Origin: Chitinophaga jiangningensis
GTDB lineage: Bacteria > Bacteroidota > Bacteroidia > Chitinophagales > Chitinophagaceae
DNA length: 64,000 nt
Assembly (NCBI RefSeq): GCF_900142605.1
Contig: NZ_FRBL01000009.1
Span: 248,001 to 312,000, forward strand
Direction: 5' to 3'
The notes under the pieces are model-generated. The model did no database searches. It was not told the origin of the DNA and worked only from the letters and a program-made list of their open reading frames with translations. The translations under genes were made by a program, and so were the position numbers. Positions 45,703-52,697 of the stretch are shown here, in pieces; the first letter of the stretch is position 1, and every line of letters begins with the position of its first letter.

Positions 45703-46569
45703 TCAGAACGCTATGCGCGTACCAACCAAAACTTTCCGCGCATTTGCAAAGGCACCATTGAATCGCGTGGTTTGTACAGCGCCGGAAGCAAGGTACAACT
45801 CATCTGTACCAGTCCCGGTAGCAGCATGATTGTACGCACCGGCAATATATAACGACAGATATTGATTCAATTTAAATACCGTGGCAGCATTTAAGCGTAA
45901 CTCGAATCCTTTAGCCCGTTGCTTAAAACTAACCGGATGCTGAAAGGCGTCAATCAGGTTCCAGTCCGCTTCAGCAGCGTAGTGCATTTGACTGTATTGC
46001 AGTTCAGCCTGTACATCCATCCAGGAAGTTACCTGATAGCAACCATTCACACCTCCCGACAATCCTTTCCAGCTGGTTTGATAGGTACAACGCAGATGCT
46101 TTTGTCCGGGTACCGGTGCGGTGTAATTAAGCAGCAATAAAGCTTCCCTGTTTGCCGTATAACCGGCAATTGCCGACAGCTGCAGCCGCTTACGCAGCAG
46201 AAAATTAAAACCGCCAAAAATACGGCAGGTCCATATCGAACCCTCGTCACTTCTCAATTCCGCCTGGTATGTTGGCAGGCTGCGGTTATTATCTCCATAA
46301 TCTGTATCAGTAGCACTTCCGGATGTAATAAAGCATTTGGAAACCTCCGCGCCTGCAAACACCCGCCTGACAGGACTAAATTTCAGCCTACCCTGCAGCA
46401 GTGGACCGCTTAATGCACGCCACTTCACTTCCGACAGTACGTTCCTGTTGTTTCCCGCAATCGACCAGCGAAGGTTTGTCACCTGATAGCCACCAGATAA
46501 TTCAACCTCCTGTGACCGTACGGCCATACAACTAACCAATAAAATAGCGGTTAGAAAAAATAATTTCAT
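45703..46569 (-). CDS. Predicted outer-membrane beta-barrel protein, function unknown
   Basis: 288 residues beginning with a signal peptide (MKLFFLTAILLVSCMAVRSQ). The mature part is a series of alternating amphipathic strands separated by short turns, for example YQVTNLRWSI, LLQGRLKFSP, LNAATVFKLNQYLSLYIAGA and the final GARKVLVGTRIAF-like strand (actual end ANARKVLVGTRIAF), which ends in Phe as outer-membrane barrels usually do. No named family was recognised. It lies 60 bases downstream of the GH30 gene on the same strand, but a strong hairpin stands between them, so its level may be set separately. A role in passing products of the GH30 enzyme is only a guess. Confidence 0.75.
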   Translation of the reverse strand: MKLFFLTAILLVSCMAVRSQEVELSGGYQVTNLRWSIAGNNRNVLSEVKWRALSGPLLQGRLKFSPVRRVFAGAEVSKCFITSGSATDTDYGDNNRSLPTYQAELRSDEGSIWTCRIFGGFNFLLRKRLQLSAIAGYTANREALLLLNYTAPVPGQKHLRCTYQTSWKGLSGGVNGCYQVTSWMDVQAELQYSQMHYAAEADWNLIDAFQHPVSFKQRAKGFELRLNAATVFKLNQYLSLYIAGAYNHAATGTGTDELYLASGAVQTTRFNGAFANARKVLVGTRIAF

Positions 46570-46582
46570 GGGCTGAAAATTG

Positions 46583-46616
46583 GTTTACCCACCGCAGTAT
46601 GCTGCGGTGGGTAAAC
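46583..46616 (-). terminator. Strong hairpin between the GH30 and barrel genes
   Basis: GTTTACCCACCGCAG and CTGCGGTGGGTAAAC form a perfect 15-bp stem with a 4-base loop. On the minus strand it follows the GH30 stop by 13 bases; the downstream side has only a short CAATTTT, so it may act as a partial terminator or as an mRNA-stabilising stem. Confidence 0.6.
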
Positions 46617-46629
46617 TGAATGGAAATAA

Positions 46630-48444
46630 TTATTGATTCACACCAAATGCTTCCCATCCGGAAATACTGGTACGGTTACACGTCATAGGCTGCGTTCCAT
46701 TTTCAGAACTTACATACAGCCCATTGTTGCCCCGCAGGGATATTTTACCGTCCGCATTCACCACCCAGTCAAACTTCTCCCAGTCGCCTATGGTAGTGCG
46801 GTTACAGGTGATAGCCTGGGCACCATTTTCGGACGACACATATTTTCCCATGGCCTGCAAGGCAATTTTTCCGCCGCCGGCATCCACCACGGTAAATGTT
46901 TCCCAACCGGAAGCGGTAGTCCTGTTACAGGTCATGGCCTGGGTACCATTTTCGCTGCTTACATACCCGTTATTAAAGCCTTTCAGGGTAATACTCTGGC
47001 CAACAGGCGCAGTTGGCGTAGTGCCGCCACCGTTACCTGACCATTTGAAGGTAGTAGCGGCCCCACCGGGGATGGTATAGGTAAACGACTGACTTCCCCA
47101 TTTCACTTTGAAAGAAACGCTGGAAGAGCTGTTGTTGAAAGCCAGTAGCACTTTAGAACCATCGCTGTTTTTAAACGCAGTTGTCTGAATGCTACCTGAA
47201 CTGTTGGAGCCAATGCGCACGGCGCCCGGTTGTACAAATTTTGACACGTGTGCAATGATGTAATAACCCACCCTGCGGGTAATAGTGCTGCCGTCGATCG
47301 TCACCGCACCCCGGGATACCGTACTGCCGCCAGGGGTATGCGGTCCTCCCTGCGAATCGCTCACCAGGTTCCATTCCAATACAGCCTTGGACCAGTTGTT
47401 AATAGAGCCGATTACCACATTCTGAATATGCCAGGACAAGTCACCAGAGAAGCTGCCGGTAGTGGAAGTATACTGCTCGGTAAAATATACATTCTTGTTG
47501 GTGGCATTTTTCACGGTGGTCATGGCGGAAATATTACCACCATACAGGTGAAACGCGGAGCCATCCACATAGGAGCTGTTGTTAGCCACATAAATCGGGA
47601 ACTCCGTATTATCACAATTGTGGTCGTAGCAAATGATTTTACAATTGAAGCCGGCACCCCGCAACTTAGGACCCATATAGCTGTTGATCAGTCCCAGTTC
47701 ATTTTCTTTGGTAAGCGTCATACTGGGCTCGTTATAGGGGTTCAGCGGCTCATTCTGCGGCGTTACTGCCCATATTTCAATACCCTGTGCACGCATGGCG
47801 TTCATATAGTCCAGCCAGTACTGTCCGTAGCTTTCATAGTTTTCTGCCTTCAGGGTACCGCCTACAAAGGAGCCGTTGGTTTTCATCCAGGTAGGGGCAC
47901 TCCAGGGTGTTGCCAGCACCTTGATGGCCGGGTTAATCGCCAGGATCTTCTTTAAAATCGGGATAGTATAAGTAAGATCGGGGCCTGCCAGGCTAAAGGA
48001 CGCACCATCCCGATAGGTGTAGGAATAGTCACTCAGGTCAGTAGCGCCCACGCCTATACGCACTACGGAGAGGCCTATACCGCTGGAAGGACTGAACAAT
48101 TCGTTTAACAGGGAGTTTTGAGCGGTGGCCGACAGATTACTGATTAACTTGGCACTGCCCTGGGTGAGGGTAAATCCGAATCCGTCCATACTCTGATAGG
48201 TGGTGGATTCATTTACCGTGATGGTAGTGGCCGCGGTGCCGGCATCAGGCGCAAAGGTAACATTGCCCTGCTGTTGCAGCAGCTGGCTCTGGCTGCCGGT
48301 AGTTTGCCAGATGCTCACGGATTCATTGGCCCTGACGGTAGTGCTGCCCGCCCCTTCTTCAGGTGTATAGATATTCTTTTTACAGGCAAATAGTGCAATA
48401 CATAGCATGCCCACGGCGGCAAGCCGCAGATAGTTTTTCTTCAT
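46630..48444 (-). CDS. GH30 glycoside hydrolase lipoprotein with three fascin-like repeats
   Basis: Surface or periplasmic glycosidase of 604 residues. A lipoprotein signal (MKKNYLRLAAVGMLCIALFAC) puts a lipidated Cys near residue 21. The GH30 (beta/alpha)8 barrel runs from about 80 to 410 with YQSMDGFGFTLTQGSA at its start. The acid/base Glu232 is in TPQNEPLNPYNEP and the probable nucleophile Glu323 in NVYFTEQYTS. A beta side domain follows (about 400-470). From residue 483 to the end there are three repeats of about 40 residues, each with YVSSENG-x-Q-x-[MI]-T-C-N-R-T and a WE pair, which matches a fascin-like beta-trefoil and probably binds carbohydrate. GH30 members act on beta-1,6-glucan, glucosylceramide or xylan; the substrate cannot be fixed here. 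A good promoter lies upstream. Confidence 0.92.
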   Translation of the reverse strand: MKKNYLRLAAVGMLCIALFACKKNIYTPEEGAGSTTVRANESVSIWQTTGSQSQLLQQQGNVTFAPDAGTAATTITVNESTTYQSMDGFGFTLTQGSAKLISNLSATAQNSLLNELFSPSSGIGLSVVRIGVGATDLSDYSYTYRDGASFSLAGPDLTYTIPILKKILAINPAIKVLATPWSAPTWMKTNGSFVGGTLKAENYESYGQYWLDYMNAMRAQGIEIWAVTPQNEPLNPYNEPSMTLTKENELGLINSYMGPKLRGAGFNCKIICYDHNCDNTEFPIYVANNSSYVDGSAFHLYGGNISAMTTVKNATNKNVYFTEQYTSTTGSFSGDLSWHIQNVVIGSINNWSKAVLEWNLVSDSQGGPHTPGGSTVSRGAVTIDGSTITRRVGYYIIAHVSKFVQPGAVRIGSNSSGSIQTTAFKNSDGSKVLLAFNNSSSSVSFKVKWGSQSFTYTIPGGAATTFKWSGNGGGTTPTAPVGQSITLKGFNNGYVSSENGTQAMTCNRTTASGWETFTVVDAGGGKIALQAMGKYVSSENGAQAITCNRTTIGDWEKFDWVVNADGKISLRGNNGLYVSSENGTQPMTCNRTSISGWEAFGVNQ

Positions 48445-48589
48445 AATGTGGAATTTTTATTGGTTATAAACTGGGTATGTGCTTCATCTTGTGGTGATGG
48501 TTATCGGGTGTTTCATCATCGTGGTCTTACTATCAAACTTTTGACTTAACGGGAAAGGCTATATGAACGTTTCTGCTCATCTAATTCAC

Positions 48590-48621
48590 CAAATTTATCA
48601 AAATAAAAGGCAAAAAAACAA
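48590..48621 (-). promoter_or_regulatory. Candidate promoter of the GH30 gene
   Basis: On the minus strand TTG (48621-48619) and TAAATTTG (48597-48590) match the Bacteroidota consensus exactly with a 21-base spacer. Transcription would start near 48583, giving a leader of about 140 bases. Confidence 0.5.
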
Positions 48622-48704
48622 GGAAATTTTGTCACAAACACATGATTTTCAATATGTAAGAAAGGTATTTAATTCACTTAAATCACATATCACATCAGTA
48701 GGCA

Positions 48705-48720
48705 GGTGCTGAACAGCACC
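48705..48720. promoter_or_regulatory. 16-bp palindrome upstream of the GH30 promoter
   Basis: GGTGCTG-AA-CAGCACC is a perfect 7-bp inverted repeat with a 2-base centre, about 85 bases upstream of the candidate -33 element. There is no T-run after it on the minus strand, so it resembles an operator more than a terminator for the RiPP operon. Confidence 0.4.
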
Positions 48721-48854
48721 GTATTGCAGGAAAGTTTAGGTGTAACGCCATTAACTTTAATACACTAAAAAAACATGTAAATTTTCCCAATTGTAGTGGA
48801 CTTGCTCTAACCTTCGCGACATCTTTTGGGATTCAAATCCAGGCCCGGCTGCTT

Positions 48855-51059
48855 CTACCCCCCCAACTCCAACTGATTCTTTACCAAATCAAAATAATTA
48901 TTCTTCCTGGCCACCAATTGCTGATGGGTGCCAAATTCAACGATCTGGCCTTCTTTCAAAACAATAATCTGGTCTGCATTTTTTACGGTCGACAACCGGT
49001 GGGCAATGATCACCACCGTTTTCCCTTTAAAGAAGGTCTGCAAATTATCGTGTATTACTTTTTCATTCTCGGCATCCAGTGCGGAGGTAGCCTCATCGAA
49101 AAAGAGGAACTGGGGATTTTTATAAACGGCCCGCGCAATTAAAATCCGTTGTCGCTGCCCCCCGGAAATACCGCTGCCAGCGGCGCCAATCTTCGTATTC
49201 AGCTGCAGCGGCAGCTGCTCCACAAAGGAATTGATGTTCGCGATGCGCATGGCATGTACTAGCCGCTCCATATCAATTTCTTCAGCTCCGCATACTATAT
49301 TGCGCAAAATAGTATCTCCAAAAATAAACCCATCCTGTAACACCACCCCACTGTTGCGCCGCAGCCATAGGTGCGTGACTTCCTGCAAGGGCCTTTCTCC
49401 CAGATAAATCTGCCCCTTTACCGGCTCATAAAATTTCAGCAGCAGCTTCATAAGCGTGGTTTTCCCGCTACCGCTGGCCCCCACTATCGCTGTTACTTTT
49501 CCCTGGGGTATATGCAGGTTTATATTTTTTAAAACATAGGGAGATGCTGGTCCCTCGTACTGAAAATCTATACCGGAGAGTCGGAAATCAAGGCCGGGGT
49601 CAGTGTATCCACTACCGTTACTATGAACGGATACGGTCTCCCCTGCGTCCTCTTCCTGGTGCTGCTGCACTTCGTTTAGTCGCGCCATACTTAGCCTCGC
49701 ATCCTGTAAAGATCTGAAGAAGTTCACCAGCTGATTGATAGGCGTATTCATTTGTCCAATAATATAGGACACGCTGAGCAAGGCCCCCAGCGTCATATGG
49801 CCGGTTACCACCAGCGATGCCGCCATAAAAGTCACCAGTATATTTTTCAGCTGGTTAAGGAATTCAAAGCCGGACAGCTGCACCTGGTTTAAACGCAAAC
49901 TGCGGATATTGATTTTAAAAATCTTATGCTGAATCTTCTCCCACTCTGTCCGCTTATAATCCTCAAACTGGTTCAGCTTCATCTCTGTAACGCCATTGAT
50001 GATCTCAAATATTGACTGCTGGTTTTCACTCCTCAGCTGAAACCGGAAATAATCCAGTATTTTGCGCTGTTTCATCCAGTACAGCGACCATCCAACCGCT
50101 ACAGCACTGAGCCCCAGGTAAATCAGGAGCAATTGTGGATGGTAATACCACAGCACACCAAAAAACACCAGGAAGGTAATCATGGAGAAAAAAGTCAGCA
50201 AACTCTGCGAAGTCAGGAAAGTTTCTATCCTATCGTGATCGGCTATACGCTGGTTGAAATCGCCCATTAGCTTGGTGTCAAAAAATTTAATGGGCAACTT
50301 CAATAACTTCCGCAGGAAATCTGATATTATCTGAATATTCACCTTCGTGGCTACCACCATCATCATCCAGTTGCGCAGCAATTCCATCCCCAGAGAGCCC
50401 AGGTACAAGCTTAGCTGTGCCAGCAATATCAGCGTAATAAAATGCAGGTCCTTACCATTTACACCACTGTCAATAAGGCGCTGCGTAAGAAACGGAAACG
50501 TCAGCGAAATACAGGACCCAAACAACAGCAGCAGCAACATCCAAACCAACGGGCGTTTGTGAGGTACCAGGTAATTAAACAGGTACCGGATAGAGGCATT
50601 ATTTTCCTTTGGCGGATCAAAGTTATCGAAGGCTGGTGTGGGGTGTAAAAACAAAGCTACGCCCTCCTCCCCGTCTGACAACCACTGCCGCTCAAAGCGC
50701 TCTTTGGATAAGGTGATAAATCCATGGGCCGGGTCGGCAATGGTAAACAACAACTTTCCGGTAAATAACTGCCGCTGCACCTTACTTAGTACCACAAAAT
50801 GATTCTGGTTCCAGTGCAGGATGGCCGGCAACGGTGTATTTTCTTCCGTCAGCATATCCGTGGTCAGTTTCCCTGGCAGTACCTCCATCCCTATTCGCTG
50901 CGCTGCCTCGCTGATTCCGAGCAGGGAAACCCCTTCCCTGGAAAGAAAGGAATGTTCCCGCAGGTAGGTCAACCCATAGGTTTTACCGAAATAAGAAGCC
51001 ACCATGGCCAGGCAGGCAGGCCCGCAATCCATCTGATCATGCTGAGGAAAAAATTTCAT
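48855..51059 (-). CDS. C39 peptidase-containing ABC transporter (PCAT) for RiPP export
   Basis: Bifunctional exporter of 734 residues that cuts the leader after a double-Gly site and exports the core peptide. The N-terminal C39 peptidase has Cys12 (DQMDCGPACLAM), His87 (HWNQNHFVVL) and Asp109 (FTIADPAHG), so the catalytic triad is complete. Six membrane helices follow (about 165-430). The nucleotide-binding domain has Walker A GASGSGKTTLMKLLLKF, signature ISGGQRQRI and Walker B FLFFDEATSALD, with the switch His in IIAHRLST. It starts one base after the radical SAM gene and is the last gene of the cluster. No HlyD-type partner is present in the window; in Bacteroidota PCATs can work with separately encoded periplasmic partners. 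Confidence 0.95.
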   Translation of the reverse strand: MKFFPQHDQMDCGPACLAMVASYFGKTYGLTYLREHSFLSREGVSLLGISEAAQRIGMEVLPGKLTTDMLTEENTPLPAILHWNQNHFVVLSKVQRQLFTGKLLFTIADPAHGFITLSKERFERQWLSDGEEGVALFLHPTPAFDNFDPPKENNASIRYLFNYLVPHKRPLVWMLLLLLFGSCISLTFPFLTQRLIDSGVNGKDLHFITLILLAQLSLYLGSLGMELLRNWMMMVVATKVNIQIISDFLRKLLKLPIKFFDTKLMGDFNQRIADHDRIETFLTSQSLLTFFSMITFLVFFGVLWYYHPQLLLIYLGLSAVAVGWSLYWMKQRKILDYFRFQLRSENQQSIFEIINGVTEMKLNQFEDYKRTEWEKIQHKIFKINIRSLRLNQVQLSGFEFLNQLKNILVTFMAASLVVTGHMTLGALLSVSYIIGQMNTPINQLVNFFRSLQDARLSMARLNEVQQHQEEDAGETVSVHSNGSGYTDPGLDFRLSGIDFQYEGPASPYVLKNINLHIPQGKVTAIVGASGSGKTTLMKLLLKFYEPVKGQIYLGERPLQEVTHLWLRRNSGVVLQDGFIFGDTILRNIVCGAEEIDMERLVHAMRIANINSFVEQLPLQLNTKIGAAGSGISGGQRQRILIARAVYKNPQFLFFDEATSALDAENEKVIHDNLQTFFKGKTVVIIAHRLSTVKNADQIIVLKEGQIVEFGTHQQLVARKNNYFDLVKNQLELGG

Positions 51060-51060
51060 C

Positions 51061-52362
51061 TTATATACTTGTAGTCTGTTGGTCTAAAAACATTTCCAGC
51101 ACCAGTTGCTTTTTACTGTTTTCATCAAATTCATGTACACAATACTCCTTATCCAGGTTTTCCAGTACCATCTGGCTGCAACCACCGCCACAGATAGGCA
51201 TGATAGAACATTCCTGACAAGGCTTGTTGGTGAGTTTTGGGGTAAGCCTGCGCGTATGCTGCTCATTCCAGATGATTTCGCCCTGCTCGTTTAACACCCC
51301 TTCCTTATTCTTCTGGTTGAAGTCACGGGCGTTACACTTATATACGTCCCCGTTATAATTGATCACCGCTTCGTTTACTTTGTCCGCATAGCAGGAGCTG
51401 CGTACTGTATCCGCCAGGATAGCGCTTCTGTGGAAAATATGACGCTGTTTGGCATATTCTTTAAATTCGGCTACCCGTTGTACCAGTTCAGGCGTACCCG
51501 GCTCCTGGAAAACTTTTTGCATAGAAAGTGAGATCAGGCTTTTTTCCTCCACCGTCAGATCTTCCAGGTCGTTGATCACATCTTCCAAGCCATTTAAATT
51601 GGCTGCGGTGAAATTGATGCGCAGGGTCACAATAAATCCATTTCTCGCAAGGTCCTTTATGTTGGCAATAATCTTATCATAAGAGCCCCTGGATTTAGAT
51701 ACAAAGCGTACCTGGTCGTGCTGATCGCGGTTGCCGTCCAGTGTAATCTGAAACCCGGAAACGATATATCCTTTCAGCTCTTCAATGATTTCCTTGTCGA
51801 TCAGCAGGCCGTTAGAGGTGATGGATATTTGCAACTCCTTACCCAGCCTGTCGGTAATCGCTTTGGCCCGCTTCATTAAAATACTCATCTTATCGTAAAA
51901 CAGCAAGGGTTCACCACCGAAAAACGAGAGACTGAATATTTCAATACTGGGGTTTTGCTGAAAGATATTTTCTATCAGCAGTTCAATCTTATCAATCACA
52001 TCATCTGTTATTTTTGATTTCCGCTCGTGATTTTCATAGCAGTACCAGCAGCTGAAATTACAGTTCATGGTGGGGTTTACAATCAAATGGAAATAGTGAT
52101 TCTGGTTGTCAATACTGCTGATCAGATCGCGGGCACGCTGCAATTCGTCTATTTCCTCTTCCACAATAAATCCCAGCTGTACCAGGGCGTCATAAAAATC
52201 TTCATGAATTTCGTGGAGTTCTTCGAGGTCCGCCGGTGTTTTTACCACCATCAGCATATCATACAGGGAGCTATCCAGCAACAGAAATTTATTGGCAAAG
52301 GAATTATGATAAACAATGGCTTCACCATATGGAACGGCGGTGTTAAATCGACTTAATTTCAT
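51061..52362 (-). CDS. Radical SAM/SPASM peptide maturase
   Basis: 433 residues. The radical SAM cluster motif is Cys101-x3-Cys105-x2-Cys108 in NCNFSCWYCYENH, preceded by a conserved beta strand (HLIVNPTM). The SFFGGEPLLFYDKM motif follows about 50 residues later, then ISITSNGLLID and GFQITLDGNRDQHDQVRF, as in peptide-modifying SPASM enzymes. The C-terminal SPASM/auxiliary cluster Cys are in SSCYADKVNEAVINYNGD, VYKCNARDF and the Cys-rich block PCQECSIMPICGGGCSQM and YCVHEF. It lies between the precursor gene and the PCAT gene, so its substrate is most likely the 60-residue precursor. Such enzymes make Cys-to-alpha-carbon thioethers, C-C crosslinks or other changes; which one applies here is not readable from sequence. 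Confidence 0.95.
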   Translation of the reverse strand: MKLSRFNTAVPYGEAIVYHNSFANKFLLLDSSLYDMLMVVKTPADLEELHEIHEDFYDALVQLGFIVEEEIDELQRARDLISSIDNQNHYFHLIVNPTMNCNFSCWYCYENHERKSKITDDVIDKIELLIENIFQQNPSIEIFSLSFFGGEPLLFYDKMSILMKRAKAITDRLGKELQISITSNGLLIDKEIIEELKGYIVSGFQITLDGNRDQHDQVRFVSKSRGSYDKIIANIKDLARNGFIVTLRINFTAANLNGLEDVINDLEDLTVEEKSLISLSMQKVFQEPGTPELVQRVAEFKEYAKQRHIFHRSAILADTVRSSCYADKVNEAVINYNGDVYKCNARDFNQKNKEGVLNEQGEIIWNEQHTRRLTPKLTNKPCQECSIMPICGGGCSQMVLENLDKEYCVHEFDENSKKQLVLEMFLDQQTTSI

Positions 52363-52391
52363 ACGATTGGGTTTAGAAGGCTTACTTAAAG

Positions 52392-52419
52392 AGCCGGTTT
52401 TAGCATGCTAAAACCGGCT
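52392..52419. terminator. 28-bp perfect palindrome between precursor and maturase genes
   Basis: AGCCGGTTTTAGCA and TGCTAAAACCGGCT are perfect 14-bp arms with no unpaired bases between them. On the minus strand it follows the precursor stop by 13 bases and is trailed by CTTT, so it can act as a partial terminator or RNA stabiliser that lets the precursor be made in excess over the maturase and exporter. Confidence 0.7.
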
Positions 52420-52432
52420 TTAACGATTGAAA

Positions 52433-52615
52433 TCATTTGCAAGCGCAAGCACAGGTATGACCAGAAGCCACATCCACGTTTACGTTTACTGGTTCTGTTT
52501 TAATAGGCTCAGTGGCACCAAATGCAGAGAATCCACCTTTCAGTTTGCCCTGTTCGTTCTGTTTCAGCGGAGTTACTTTTTTCTCCAGACCTTTTAAATT
52601 GTTTTTTGCTTTCAT
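52433..52615 (-). CDS. GG-leader RiPP precursor peptide with CACACK tail
   Basis: 60-residue precursor. The leader (residues 1-28) is charged (KAKNNLKGLEKKVTPLKQ), fits the Bacteroidetes GG-leader type, and ends QGKLKGG, so the C39 peptidase would cut after Gly28. The 32-residue core starts FSAFGATEPIKTEP, continues VNVNVDVASGHT and ends CACACK, with Cys55, Cys57 and Cys59. The three alternate Cys, preceded by His53 and Thr54, are the obvious sites for thioether formation, disulfides or metal binding. The maturase gene begins 70 bases downstream, separated by a perfect palindrome. No second precursor was found nearby. Length, leader and context make the assignment strong; product class and activity are unknown. 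Confidence 0.88.
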   Translation of the reverse strand: MKAKNNLKGLEKKVTPLKQNEQGKLKGGFSAFGATEPIKTEPVNVNVDVASGHTCACACK

Positions 52616-52697
52616 GGTTTTAAGTTTTAAGTATCATGCTTACTCTCTTCAGGATTTTCAGCAATCTCCTTGTTGCAACGAGTTTCACTGTATAGTG

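Larger units (their letters stand above)
48445..48854. other. Intergenic region between the GH30 gene and the RiPP exporter gene
   Basis: 410 bases without a credible gene. It holds a good minus-strand promoter for the GH30 gene and a 16-bp palindrome at 48705-48720. The part next to the exporter gene (about 48730-48854) shows no clear terminator for the RiPP operon. A T-arm-like piece (GGGATTCAAATCC near 48829) is not part of a tRNA. Confidence 0.6.

Noticed and set aside
48815..48850. tRNA-like T-arm sequence GGGATTCAAATCC
   Set aside because: No acceptor stem, anticodon arm or D arm can be built around it.
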